Shown here: positions 14,594 to 21,764 of the stretch, piece by piece
How positions within the stretch are numbered: position 1 is the stretch's first letter
Layout: the number at the start of each line of letters is the position of its first letter
Source: an uncultured Mycoplasmatota bacterium
GTDB lineage: Bacteria; Bacillota_I; Bacilli_A; RF39; UBA660
Direction of reading: 5' to 3'
DNA: 25,486 nucleotides
Assembly: GCA_900557185.1 (NCBI GenBank)
Contig: USRP01000013.1
Location: 1-25,486 of the forward strand
The notes under the pieces: model-generated
Databases searched by the model: none
What the model was told of the DNA's origin: nothing
The model's input: only the letters and a program-made list of their open reading frames with translations
Position numbers and translations under genes: made by a program

Positions 14594-14622
14594 AATATAA
14601 CACCAAAGAGTGTATTTGTCAA
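14594..14622 (-). promoter_or_regulatory. Promoter of secE-nusG (TTGACA-N17-TATATT)
   Basis: Perfect -35 at 14617-14622 and -10 TATATT at 14594-14599 on the minus strand, spacer 17, starting 4 bases after the stop of the upstream gene. Confidence 0.8.
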
Positions 14623-14625
14623 TCA

Positions 14626-15114
14626 TTATATATGTCTTTCACTACGTTTTAGTGATTTTTGCTTATTCCCGTAGTTAGCTGTTGCTTGTAATACATGATC
14701 TTCAAACGACTCATCATAACATGACCTACAATATTGATTCCAGTCCTGATACTGTTCCATTGCCATAGCATAATATACTAACTCCCCTTTTCTATTCGCA
14801 TAACTTCTTAGTGATTCATCGTTTTGTAAATTAGAATCAGTAAGTGTTTGATTTGCTAATGTACTTTGTTTCATACCCCTTACGTGTTGAACACGACTCA
14901 TATAAGGAATATGTTGTTGGAGTACATAATAAGAACATAATACTCTCTTCTCTGTATTTGTCATCTCTGTTTGTCTAGAAATATCCAATACAGAAATCTC
15001 ATCGTAATTATTTTTAATAATCGCATTGGCGATTTCTTTTTCTTCTAAAAATCTTTCTTCTCCCAATAATTCTTTCAATCTACTAATAAATTCATCGGTA
15101 CAATAATATGGCAT
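14626..15114 (-). CDS. Hypothetical cytoplasmic protein upstream of secE
   Basis: 162 residues; I do not recognise the family. No signal peptide or membrane helix. The composition is helical and polar, with a basic C-terminus (KQKSLKRSERH). A CxxC pair occurs at YCRSCYDE (about residue 128-132), with two other Cys (YCTDE near the start and LCSYY in the middle), so metal or thiol chemistry is possible but not shown. It has its own consensus promoter and a GGGGGAAG ribosome site, and lies where rpmG or sigH-region genes sit in many Firmicutes. Codon use looks like that of its neighbours. A real gene on the strength of its promoter, ribosome site and position. Confidence 0.75.
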   Translation of the reverse strand: MPYYCTDEFISRLKELLGEERFLEEKEIANAIIKNNYDEISVLDISRQTEMTNTEKRVLCSYYVLQQHIPYMSRVQHVRGMKQSTLANQTLTDSNLQNDESLRSYANRKGELVYYAMAMEQYQDWNQYCRSCYDESFEDHVLQATANYGNKQKSLKRSERHI

Positions 15115-15141
15115 CGTACTTCCCCCTTTTCAATGTGCGTT

Positions 15142-15170
15142 ATCATAGTATAAATTTACTTTTTTGTCAA
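15142..15170 (-). promoter_or_regulatory. Promoter of the hypothetical gene upstream of secE (TTGACA-N17-TATGAT)
   Basis: Perfect -35 at 15165-15170 and -10 TATGAT at 15142-15147 on the minus strand, spacer 17. Confidence 0.8.
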
Positions 15171-15173
15171 ATT

Positions 15174-15202
15174 CACAAAAAAAAGAAATGCAAAACATTT
15201 CT
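15174..15202 (-). terminator. Terminator of the CmpB-like gene
   Basis: A perfect 7-base stem AGAAATG/CATTTCT (15184-15190 with 15196-15202) with a 5-base loop and an eight-T tail on the minus strand. It overlaps the TAG stop. Confidence 0.88.
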
Positions 15203-15836
15203 AAAAGTAAATATAATGAAATCCCAGCTTTTTATAAATATCCGAAGCTCTCGGTAAAGATAGTATTCTAGCAAAGATTAAATTATATAATTCATCAAAT
15301 AAGAAGATAAAAGCCAATGTGAAACTGATTGTTAAAAATACTTTGCGATTCATTTTCTTAGCTAGATAAAAACAAAATGGAACAATGACATACATTAAAA
15401 GTAAACTACATAATCCAAAAAATAAGACACTTCTAAGACAGACAAAGCCATTGATATTACCAAAATTCCATATTTCAGAATTATAATCCCAACATCTAAG
15501 TCCATCCCAAAACTCATACATAAACCAACCGGCAAAATATTCTAAAATACCACATGTAATCAAACTGACAAAAAAGACAAAAAATGGATTCTTTCTTTTC
15601 TTATATGTGAGAAAATAAATAGATATTGCTCCAATAGCATAGATATTAATCCATGGCAAGAAATTACCACCACGATAATAAAACTGTGTCATTCCACTGT
15701 TTATAAAATAAAATATAAATTCATAAATCCATCCAAATACACCAGTAATGACTATCATTAAGCTAAAAATACCTAACAAAGTCACTCTATCGAACTGATG
15801 ATCCTGTTCTAAATAATTTTTAAATTTTTCTTTCAT
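15201..15836 (-). CDS. Integral membrane protein of the CmpB-like putative ABC-transporter permease family
   Basis: 211 residues with five or six membrane helices. It matches the family labelled putative ABC-transporter type IV (ABC_trans_CmpB), mostly from Firmicutes and of unproven function. Matching features: VFGWIYEFI in the first helix, RGGNFLPWINIYAIGA in the first loop/second helix, the diagnostic GILEYFAGWFMYEFW followed by CWDYNSEIWNFGNINGFVCLR, then FGLCSLLLMYVIVP. No ATP-binding gene is next to it, so the transporter label should not be taken literally. The ATG at 15834-15836 follows GGGGAG. It lies 19 bases after the nucleoside phosphorylase gene and shares its promoter. Confidence 0.78.
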   Translation of the reverse strand: MKEKFKNYLEQDHQFDRVTLLGIFSLMIVITGVFGWIYEFIFYFINSGMTQFYYRGGNFLPWINIYAIGAISIYFLTYKKRKNPFFVFFVSLITCGILEYFAGWFMYEFWDGLRCWDYNSEIWNFGNINGFVCLRSVLFFGLCSLLLMYVIVPFCFYLAKKMNRKVFLTISFTLAFIFLFDELYNLIFARILSLPRASDIYKKLGFHYIYF

Positions 15837-15855
15837 ACAACATACTCCCCTTTTG

Positions 15856-16629
15856 TTATTTTTCTTTCAATAATTCAATGATAATATTAGGAATCATAGT
15901 ATTTCTAATATAATGTCTATACTCTTGTTCTTTTTGACTTCTACCACTATATAATGATTTATTCGTAATTGTATTATCGGAAATTACAAATAGTGCTGAT
16001 GTGGGAATCTGCATTAACTGACTGGCTTTGAATACAGCTGCTGTTTCCATTTCAATTGTCTTAGCTCCCGTTTCTAAAATCTTAGGAATCGCATAAAATT
16101 GAGCGAAAATCGTATCGACAGAATAATTAGGAAGAACTATACTTTTGCCATAAACTCTTTGACAACAATCTACAACTTCATCGACAAACTTTCCATACGG
16201 ATATTCTCTCTTTAAAAATTCATCTTCTAAATTAGAATTCATATATCTAGATGCTCCATCACCACAAATAGAATAATTAGGAATAACAATATCACCAATT
16301 GCTATTTCTTCACTTAAAGCTCCAGCAGAGCCAATAAATAAAAGCTTTTTACATTTCGTAAGTCCAAGTGGTAAGATGGATTCTAAAACAGCAGAAGCAC
16401 CGATCATTTGTAATTCTAAGAAAGAGAATTCAATATTTTCACCAGTAATGTGATATAAATTATCTGTAATTTGTTCTACTTGTAAGTTATGATTTTCAAA
16501 TATTGTATGTTTCCACCAAGGTGCAACCACAACATAAGAAGAAATACGATCATATCCTAATCTTTTGACAATATCTTCTCTACTTGTTCCATATTTTGCA
16601 TGCGCTAAAATTAAATCATCATACTTCAT
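15856..16629 (-). CDS. Nucleoside phosphorylase (PNP/UDP family)
   Basis: 257 residues. Enzymes of this family split nucleosides with phosphate into a base and a pentose 1-phosphate, for nucleoside salvage. Visible: FIGSAGAL at 98-105 (phosphate-binding Gly-rich loop), IEMETAAVFKAS at 192-203 with the ribose-binding Met-Glu, and VISDN at 215-219 with the base-contacting Asp. These fit the trimeric/hexameric NP-I fold; the sequence is closer to uridine phosphorylase-like members than to MTA/SAH nucleosidases, but substrate cannot be fixed. No signal peptide. The ATG follows TAGGAG. First gene of a two-gene unit with a consensus promoter just after a strong terminator. Confidence 0.88.
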   Translation of the reverse strand: MKYDDLILAHAKYGTSREDIVKRLGYDRISSYVVVAPWWKHTIFENHNLQVEQITDNLYHITGENIEFSFLELQMIGASAVLESILPLGLTKCKKLLFIGSAGALSEEIAIGDIVIPNYSICGDGASRYMNSNLEDEFLKREYPYGKFVDEVVDCCQRVYGKSIVLPNYSVDTIFAQFYAIPKILETGAKTIEMETAAVFKASQLMQIPTSALFVISDNTITNKSLYSGRSQKEQEYRHYIRNTMIPNIIIELLKEK

Positions 16630-16655
16630 ATAACAACTCCTATCTCTATAACAGT

Positions 16656-16685
16656 ATCATATTATAAACTGCAAAAAATTGTCAA
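16656..16685 (-). promoter_or_regulatory. Promoter of the nucleoside phosphorylase unit (TTGACA-N18-TATGAT)
   Basis: Perfect -35 at 16680-16685 and -10 TATGAT at 16656-16661 on the minus strand, spacer 18. Confidence 0.75.
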
Positions 16686-16715
16686 ACAAAAAAAGCGAGT
16701 GTTTCTCGCTTTTTA
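16686..16715. terminator. Strong bidirectional terminator after the YihY unit
   Basis: Stem GCGAG/CTCGC (16695-16699 with 16705-16709) extended by A/T pairs, 5-base loop, seven T on the minus strand and five on the plus strand. It ends the unit that runs from 20221 to 16838. Confidence 0.9.
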
Positions 16716-16837
16716 CTAATAAAAGTACAACGAACAAGGAGACATTACCTAAATAGTACGTACTAGTTCCACTGAAACTAATTTCGGTACTGTAATGTAA
16801 TCTACCTAAAGATATATATGGTAATAATATATATCCC
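16715..16837 (-). other. Structured 3' untranslated region after the YihY gene
   Basis: About 120 bases without a credible gene between the YihY stop and the terminator. In the minus-strand RNA it can form: a 9-base stem GATATATAT/ATATATATC, a nested pair ACATTAC/GTAATGT with inner AGTAC/GTACT, and a small GAAA..TTTC hairpin; it also contains the 12-base palindrome TAGTACGTACTA. This is more pairing than most spacers here show. No promoter of its own is clear, so a message-derived small RNA or simple 3' end protection are both possible. Confidence 0.4.
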
Positions 16838-17692
16838 TTAATTACTATGTTCATCTATCTCTGTTTTATGATTAGAAATCTTTACCACTCTTTCATAAGT
16901 CTCAACATTGATAGCTATTCCAATCACAAAAATATAAGCAATGATATAAATCCACATCATCATAATAATTAAGTTAGATAAACCACCGTAAAATATGTCA
17001 TAATTAGCAAAATGATTGACATAATAAGAATAGATTGCAGTAACTAAAATCCATCCTAAAGATGTAAATACTGCTCCTCTTGTCATATAACGACTTTTAA
17101 TATTCTTATCTGGAGCTAGTGTATAAATTAATTTAATAATTAAATATACTAGGATAAAAGCAACTGGCCATTTCAATAGAATAAAAATTTGATAAATGGT
17201 ATCGCCAAGATCACCTAAGACACCAAAGTTTTGAATCGTCTGTAGGATTGTATTACCAAACGCTAAAATAACTAACGTAAATAAAAATAATCCTACTAAT
17301 AATATGGTTAAGAAAACTGCTTTAATACGTGTACTAATATAATCTTCATGATCTATTTTATAAAGTGTATCTGTCGCATCAATAATCGCATGACAACCAT
17401 TACTTGCTAAAAGAAAACCGATAATCATGAAAAAGATAACATTCATATCGACACCTTTACCAGCAATAAATGGTAAAATCATACTCGAAATTTCCTTTGG
17501 TAATGTATTTGTCATAGCACTGACAAATTCGGCAATAGAAACATGAAAAAAAGAGGCAATGATTCCAACTAGAGTGATAATTGGAACTAAAGAAAGTACT
17601 AAGAAAAATGCGATATGCCCAGGCAAAACTCGCATTTCTTCTTTTCCTATCAACTCAAATAATCTACCAATCAACCTCTTTAATTGTTTCAT
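16838..17692 (-). CDS. YihY/BrkB-family inner membrane protein
   Basis: 284 residues with about six membrane helices. Typical features of the YihY/virulence factor BrkB family: LPGHIAFFLVLSLVPIITLVG in the first helix, the FLLASNGCHAIIDATDTLYKI block around 92-112, an amphipathic loop before LVYLIIKLIYTLAPD, and GAVFTSLGWILVTAIYSYYVNHF then GGLSNLIIMMMWIYIIAYIFVIG. The family was once called ribonuclease BN by mistake; no enzyme activity is established and its role in the envelope is unknown. It starts 15 bases after the GGDEF receptor stop, so it is the last gene of that unit, and a strong terminator follows. The cytoplasmic C-terminus is short and polar. Confidence 0.92.
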   Translation of the reverse strand: MKQLKRLIGRLFELIGKEEMRVLPGHIAFFLVLSLVPIITLVGIIASFFHVSIAEFVSAMTNTLPKEISSMILPFIAGKGVDMNVIFFMIIGFLLASNGCHAIIDATDTLYKIDHEDYISTRIKAVFLTILLVGLFLFTLVILAFGNTILQTIQNFGVLGDLGDTIYQIFILLKWPVAFILVYLIIKLIYTLAPDKNIKSRYMTRGAVFTSLGWILVTAIYSYYVNHFANYDIFYGGLSNLIIMMMWIYIIAYIFVIGIAINVETYERVVKISNHKTEIDEHSN

Positions 17693-17707
17693 ACAATCCC
17701 TCTTATA

Positions 17708-19753
17708 TTATGCATTATTTTCTTCTTTATTATTTTTCATATCTTGTGTTGCTTCATTAATCGCATCATCAATTGTTTTAATCGCATCAGTAATCATACT
17801 ATAACCAATGGCAGCACCAAAGCCATGAGAAATATCTTTAAATTCTTTATTTAATTTACGAATATAAGAAACTACTTGTTTTTCTTCATATCCAACCAAA
17901 TAGATTAAGAACTCATTTCCATTGGTACGCATAATCTCACTGTTTTCAATTTGTGTTGTAATTAATTTATTTGCCGCTTCTTTAATTAAGTTATCTCCTT
18001 CAGTATGTCCATAGTTGTCGTTAACATAAGCAACATTATTTAAATCAACAACAATAATTGCCTGTGGGTAAATACCAGATTCATCCCATGTTTTCATATT
18101 ATCATTTAAATAAGTACGATTCTTTAATGATGTTAACATATCGATATATTGTAACTTATCATTTTTACCAATTACAATTTTTTGTTTTTCACGAGATTTA
18201 ATCTTCTTATAGATGAAGTAACCAATCGCAATGGCACTAAATCCCCCTACTAAAATAATTAAATTACGAATAAAATATGATTGTTTATGTAAGAATAACT
18301 GTTCATAGCTTTGATTCATAATATTATTTTCTTCAACGAATGATAAATAGAAATCTAAATAGTCTTCAAAGACACGATTATCTTTAATATCACGAACTAC
18401 AAAACGATAATTATCATTTAAATCAAATAAATAATCAATCTTATAATCTTTTAACTTGCTCTTCTCATAATATTTATATGTATTATAATCAATGGCAAAA
18501 TATGGATTTTGACTGACATGATCTAATAATGCTTCAACATTATTATAACCTTTCGTACGAATATTATACTTCTTAAGCATTGTCTCAATCTTTGTTCCTG
18601 ATACCACAGCAACTTCTTGATCTTCTAATGCATATAAATTTTGAATGACTACATTATCTTCTAATAAAGAAGCAATCACAATTTCCTCATGATATGGAGA
18701 AACTGTTCTTTCCACATCCATTTTATAATTTGTACGTGGTGTAAACTCTAAGAAGAAGTCTACATCATTGGCATTAAATGCATTTACTAATTCCGTATAA
18801 TTATCAAACTCTTTAAAACTAATTTCAATATCACTTAAATCAGAAAATTCCTTAATCAAATTACTATTCATTCCTAGTAATTTTCCACTCATAATCGTAT
18901 CAAATGGAATATTCTCTACAAATCCATATGTATAACGTTTTCCTTGGAATTTCGCACGATCATTTTCTGAATAATCCGTATATGAGAAAAAAGCATTATT
19001 GAAATTTTCATGATAAGAATCAGCAAAAGATTCTTTTAACCATTTCTTACTATATTTCTCTAAAATATTATTCAGACGGTTATCATCACCTACCGTTAAA
19101 ACATAATTTGTTTTATAACTAGCAATATTATAGGCGATATTTAATTCCTTTGATTCTAATATTTCTTTTAAATAATGAAGTTTTGGAAGAATAATTCCAT
19201 TTAGAGAATTATCTTCTTTTTGTAATGATGAAATCATTTCTTCGGCATCTTCAAATGGTTGTAATTTAATATCACTTGCCCCATCTAAATATTTTGTCGC
19301 ATTGGCAACATCACTTTTTAAAACACCAAATGTCTTTCCACTTAGCTCTTTTAAATTATTGTATTTTTCTTTATCTGTCGTTAATATCGCATAATTATCT
19401 TCATAGAATACGATGTCTTTTTTACCAGGTTTTTCTACTGTACGAAATTGATAAGAAGCAGTAGATTCTTCTCCTCTTTCATATGATAGTTCATTAAACT
19501 CTAACTCTGTATTCTCCTCTAAATCCGTTAGAAAGTCGAAAAAGACACCTTTTCCTTCATGAGTAAAAACAAGTACATCGTTCATAACTCCAATATCGAA
19601 TACTTTATTTTTATTATTTTCAATCCATTGTTTTTCAGCCAATGTTAACGTTGTCTTAGAATTCTCATTATAGAAGTAGTAAAAAATTCCTCCTCCAATG
19701 GCCAAACAAAGAAGAATCACAACACTCCACAATATGATTTTTTTGTTTTTCAT
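17708..19753 (-). CDS. Membrane receptor: two solute-binding domains, TM helix, degenerate GGDEF domain
   Basis: 681 residues. Order: N-terminal membrane anchor (6-28), a first solute-binding-like domain of the SBP_bac_3 type (about 40-255), a second one (about 270-485), a second membrane helix (496-516) and a cytoplasmic GGDEF domain (535-675). The tandem binding domains recall BvgS/EvgS sensors. In the GGDEF domain, DMLTSLKNR (538-546), the metal Asp570 and NDNYGH (578-583) are kept, but the signature is NGNEF (611-615; bases 17909-17923) with Asn in place of the first Gly and of the metal-binding Asp, and no RxxD inhibitory site. Diguanylate cyclase activity is therefore doubtful; it may bind GTP or act as a protein switch. 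The ATG has an AAGGTGG site, 9 bases after the upstream gene's stop. Confidence 0.87.
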   Translation of the reverse strand: MKNKKIILWSVVILLCLAIGGGIFYYFYNENSKTTLTLAEKQWIENNKNKVFDIGVMNDVLVFTHEGKGVFFDFLTDLEENTELEFNELSYERGEESTASYQFRTVEKPGKKDIVFYEDNYAILTTDKEKYNNLKELSGKTFGVLKSDVANATKYLDGASDIKLQPFEDAEEMISSLQKEDNSLNGIILPKLHYLKEILESKELNIAYNIASYKTNYVLTVGDDNRLNNILEKYSKKWLKESFADSYHENFNNAFFSYTDYSENDRAKFQGKRYTYGFVENIPFDTIMSGKLLGMNSNLIKEFSDLSDIEISFKEFDNYTELVNAFNANDVDFFLEFTPRTNYKMDVERTVSPYHEEIVIASLLEDNVVIQNLYALEDQEVAVVSGTKIETMLKKYNIRTKGYNNVEALLDHVSQNPYFAIDYNTYKYYEKSKLKDYKIDYLFDLNDNYRFVVRDIKDNRVFEDYLDFYLSFVEENNIMNQSYEQLFLHKQSYFIRNLIILVGGFSAIAIGYFIYKKIKSREKQKIVIGKNDKLQYIDMLTSLKNRTYLNDNMKTWDESGIYPQAIIVVDLNNVAYVNDNYGHTEGDNLIKEAANKLITTQIENSEIMRTNGNEFLIYLVGYEEKQVVSYIRKLNKEFKDISHGFGAAIGYSMITDAIKTIDDAINEATQDMKNNKEENNA

Positions 19754-19762
19754 ATTACCACC

Positions 19763-20221
19763 TTACTCGTTATTGGTCCAAGCAAAAGCATCACTTGATT
19801 TATGCTTATAACCAATATAATTAATTGCATAGTCACTAGAACTAATAAAGATTTGTAAATCATAATATTTCTTTTGTTCACTTGTAAATGTATCTAATAA
19901 TACATTCGCAAGTTCCTTTACTTTTGTCTTATCAGCATCTTTAGAAACTTCTACTTCAACATTGACAAGACGTCCCTGAAGACGATATTCAACATTTTCT
20001 ACATAATCATTTTCTTTGATTTTATCTTCTAATTCTGTCACTTGACTCTTTTCAATTGGAACATCTTCAATTCCATCTAGACGATCTCCATATAAACTTT
20101 TAGAAAAGTCTGGGAAAACCCAACCTTTCAATAAGAAAAATAAAATAATAACAAGTAATACTACGCCAATTACGATAGAAACTTTTTTATTTTTTTTCAC
20201 TAACTTTACAAAATCCTTCAA
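19763..20221 (-). CDS. Single-pass membrane protein with small extracytoplasmic alpha/beta domain, unknown
   Basis: 152 residues. Basic N-terminus (MKDFVKLVKKNKK), one membrane helix (about 14-32), then an outside domain. The outside part alternates VENVEYRLQGRLVNVEVEVSK and a helix KVKELANVLLDTF, a pattern that resembles BON-like or Asp23-like alpha/beta folds, but I cannot assign a family. It ends in YKHKSSDAFAWTNNE. The start is a TTG at 20219-20221, supported by GAGGTGA six bases upstream; no ATG fits as well. First gene of a three-gene unit with the GGDEF receptor and YihY, so a partner or ligand-handling role for the receptor is possible but unproven. Confidence 0.75.
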   Translation of the reverse strand: MKDFVKLVKKNKKVSIVIGVVLLVIILFFLLKGWVFPDFSKSLYGDRLDGIEDVPIEKSQVTELEDKIKENDYVENVEYRLQGRLVNVEVEVSKDADKTKVKELANVLLDTFTSEQKKYYDLQIFISSSDYAINYIGYKHKSSDAFAWTNNE

Positions 20222-20258
20222 ATTTCTTCACCTCAATATCATTTTCATTACTGGACTT

Positions 20259-20287
20259 ATTATACTATAATTTTATGCATTTTACAA
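20259..20287 (-). promoter_or_regulatory. Promoter of the receptor unit (TTGTAA-N17-TATAAT)
   Basis: -10 TATAAT at 20259-20264 and -35 TTGTAA at 20282-20287 on the minus strand, spacer 17. Confidence 0.7.
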
Positions 20288-20334
20288 ATATCTATTTAAC
20301 ATCTCTTATTTTTATATTTTATATTGGATAACAG

Positions 20335-20360
20335 ACAAAAAAGAGTTATTTTGATAACTC
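20335..20360 (-). terminator. Terminator of the gatCAB operon
   Basis: A perfect 7-base stem GAGTTAT/ATAACTC (20360-20354 with 20349-20343) with a 4-base loop and a six-T tail on the minus strand. The gatB stop lies within the hairpin. Confidence 0.88.
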
Positions 20361-21764
20361 CTTTTGTAATATATCCATGGCCATTTTTGGATTGGCTTGT
20401 CCTTTTGTTTCCTTCATTACTTGTCCCATTAAGAACTTAATCGCACGATCTTTTCCTTCTTTATAATCTTTGACACTATCTGGGTTATTTTCAACAATTT
20501 TCTTAACAATTTCTTCAATTGCTCCACTATCACTAATTTGCGCGATTCCTAATTTTTTAACTGCTTCTTCTACAGTTCCACCATTTTCAAGAAGTTCATT
20601 TAATAATTCTTTTCCTTGTTTTGATGAGAACTCTTTCTTGGCCATACGATTGACAAATGTTTCTAACTCTTCTCTAGAAAGTTTTAATTCTTCTACAGAG
20701 ATTTTCTCTCGGTTCATATAGGATAGAATATCGCCGGTTAAATAATTGGCTAGTACAACCGCATCTGTATTTGCTCTTACTTTCTCGTAATACTCACAAA
20801 TCATACGATTGGCAATAATTGTTTTCATCTGGTTGTCATTTAAACCAAGTTCACGATACTTCTCTCTTAATTCATCTGGCATCACTGGTAGAGACTTCTT
20901 TGCTTTTTCAATTTCTTCATCACTTAAATGAATCATTGGTAGATCTGGTTCAGGGAAATAACGATAGTCATTTCCTGTTTCTTTGGTACGCATCAAAATC
21001 GTCTTACCTGTTTTATCATCAAAACGTCTTGTCTCTTCATGAAGAATTTCTCCCCCATTTTCTAAAATCTCACGTTGACGTTTCTCTTCATAATGAAGAC
21101 TGATTCCAACATTGTGAATAGATCCAATATTTTTAATCTCACACTTCGTACCAAAAGAATCTGTATGTTCTTCACGTAGAGAAATATTCGCATCACAACG
21201 CATACTTCCCTCTTCGATCTTCACATCACTAATTCCTAAATAAAGAAGTGTCTCTCTTAATTTTTCTAAGTATAAAACTGCTTCTTCTGGTGTTTCAATC
21301 ACTGGTTTTGATACAATCTCAACAAGTGGTACTCCAGCACGGTTAAAGTTAAGAAGTGTTCCATGATCACTATGAATACTCTTACAAGTATCTTCTTCAA
21401 TATGAATTCTCTCAATTCCAATTTGTTTCTTTTTTCCATCTACTTCAATCTCTAAATATCCATCATGACCAATTGGTGTCATACTCTGCGTAATTTGATA
21501 TCCCTTTGGTAAATCAGGATAAAAGTAGTTCTTACGATCAAAATGCATATCTTTACTAATCTCACAATGAAGTGCTAAAGCAGCTCTTAAAGCCATATCT
21601 ACCACTTCACGATTTAGTTTTGGAAGTGTTCCTGGATAACCTAAATCAATTAAAGTCACATTCGTATTTGGTTCATAACTAAACTCATTCTTCGCCGTTG
21701 AATACACCTTTGCTTTACTCTTTAACTCAACGTGTACTTCAATTCCAATTGTCGGTACTAGCAT
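20346..21764 (-). CDS. gatB: Asp-tRNA(Asn)/Glu-tRNA(Gln) amidotransferase subunit B
   Basis: 472 residues, normal length. Kinase-like subunit that activates Glu-tRNA(Gln) (and Asp-tRNA(Asn)) with ATP before amidation. Visible: IGIEVHVELKSKAKVYS at the N-terminus, LDLGYPGTLP-type motif (here LIDLGYPGTLPKLN), YFYPDLPKGYQITQ, the RAGVPLVEIVSKP block, DYRYFPEPDLP, and the C-terminal YqeY-like tail binding tRNA (about 330-472). The ATG overlaps the gatA stop (ATGCTAG), so translation is coupled; AAGGAGG lies upstream inside gatA. Last gene of gatCAB. Confidence 0.98.
   Translation of the reverse strand: MLVPTIGIEVHVELKSKAKVYSTAKNEFSYEPNTNVTLIDLGYPGTLPKLNREVVDMALRAALALHCEISKDMHFDRKNYFYPDLPKGYQITQSMTPIGHDGYLEIEVDGKKKQIGIERIHIEEDTCKSIHSDHGTLLNFNRAGVPLVEIVSKPVIETPEEAVLYLEKLRETLLYLGISDVKIEEGSMRCDANISLREEHTDSFGTKCEIKNIGSIHNVGISLHYEEKRQREILENGGEILHEETRRFDDKTGKTILMRTKETGNDYRYFPEPDLPMIHLSDEEIEKAKKSLPVMPDELREKYRELGLNDNQMKTIIANRMICEYYEKVRANTDAVVLANYLTGDILSYMNREKISVEELKLSREELETFVNRMAKKEFSSKQGKELLNELLENGGTVEEAVKKLGIAQISDSGAIEEIVKKIVENNPDSVKDYKEGKDRAIKFLMGQVMKETKGQANPKMAMDILQKELSK

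Noticed and set aside
16657..16854. 65-codon minus-strand frame after YihY
   Set aside because: It runs through a strong terminator and a promoter, lacks a ribosome site, and overlaps the YihY end.
16838..17692. Ribonuclease BN
   Set aside because: Old misannotation of the YihY family; the product is an integral membrane protein with no nuclease motifs.
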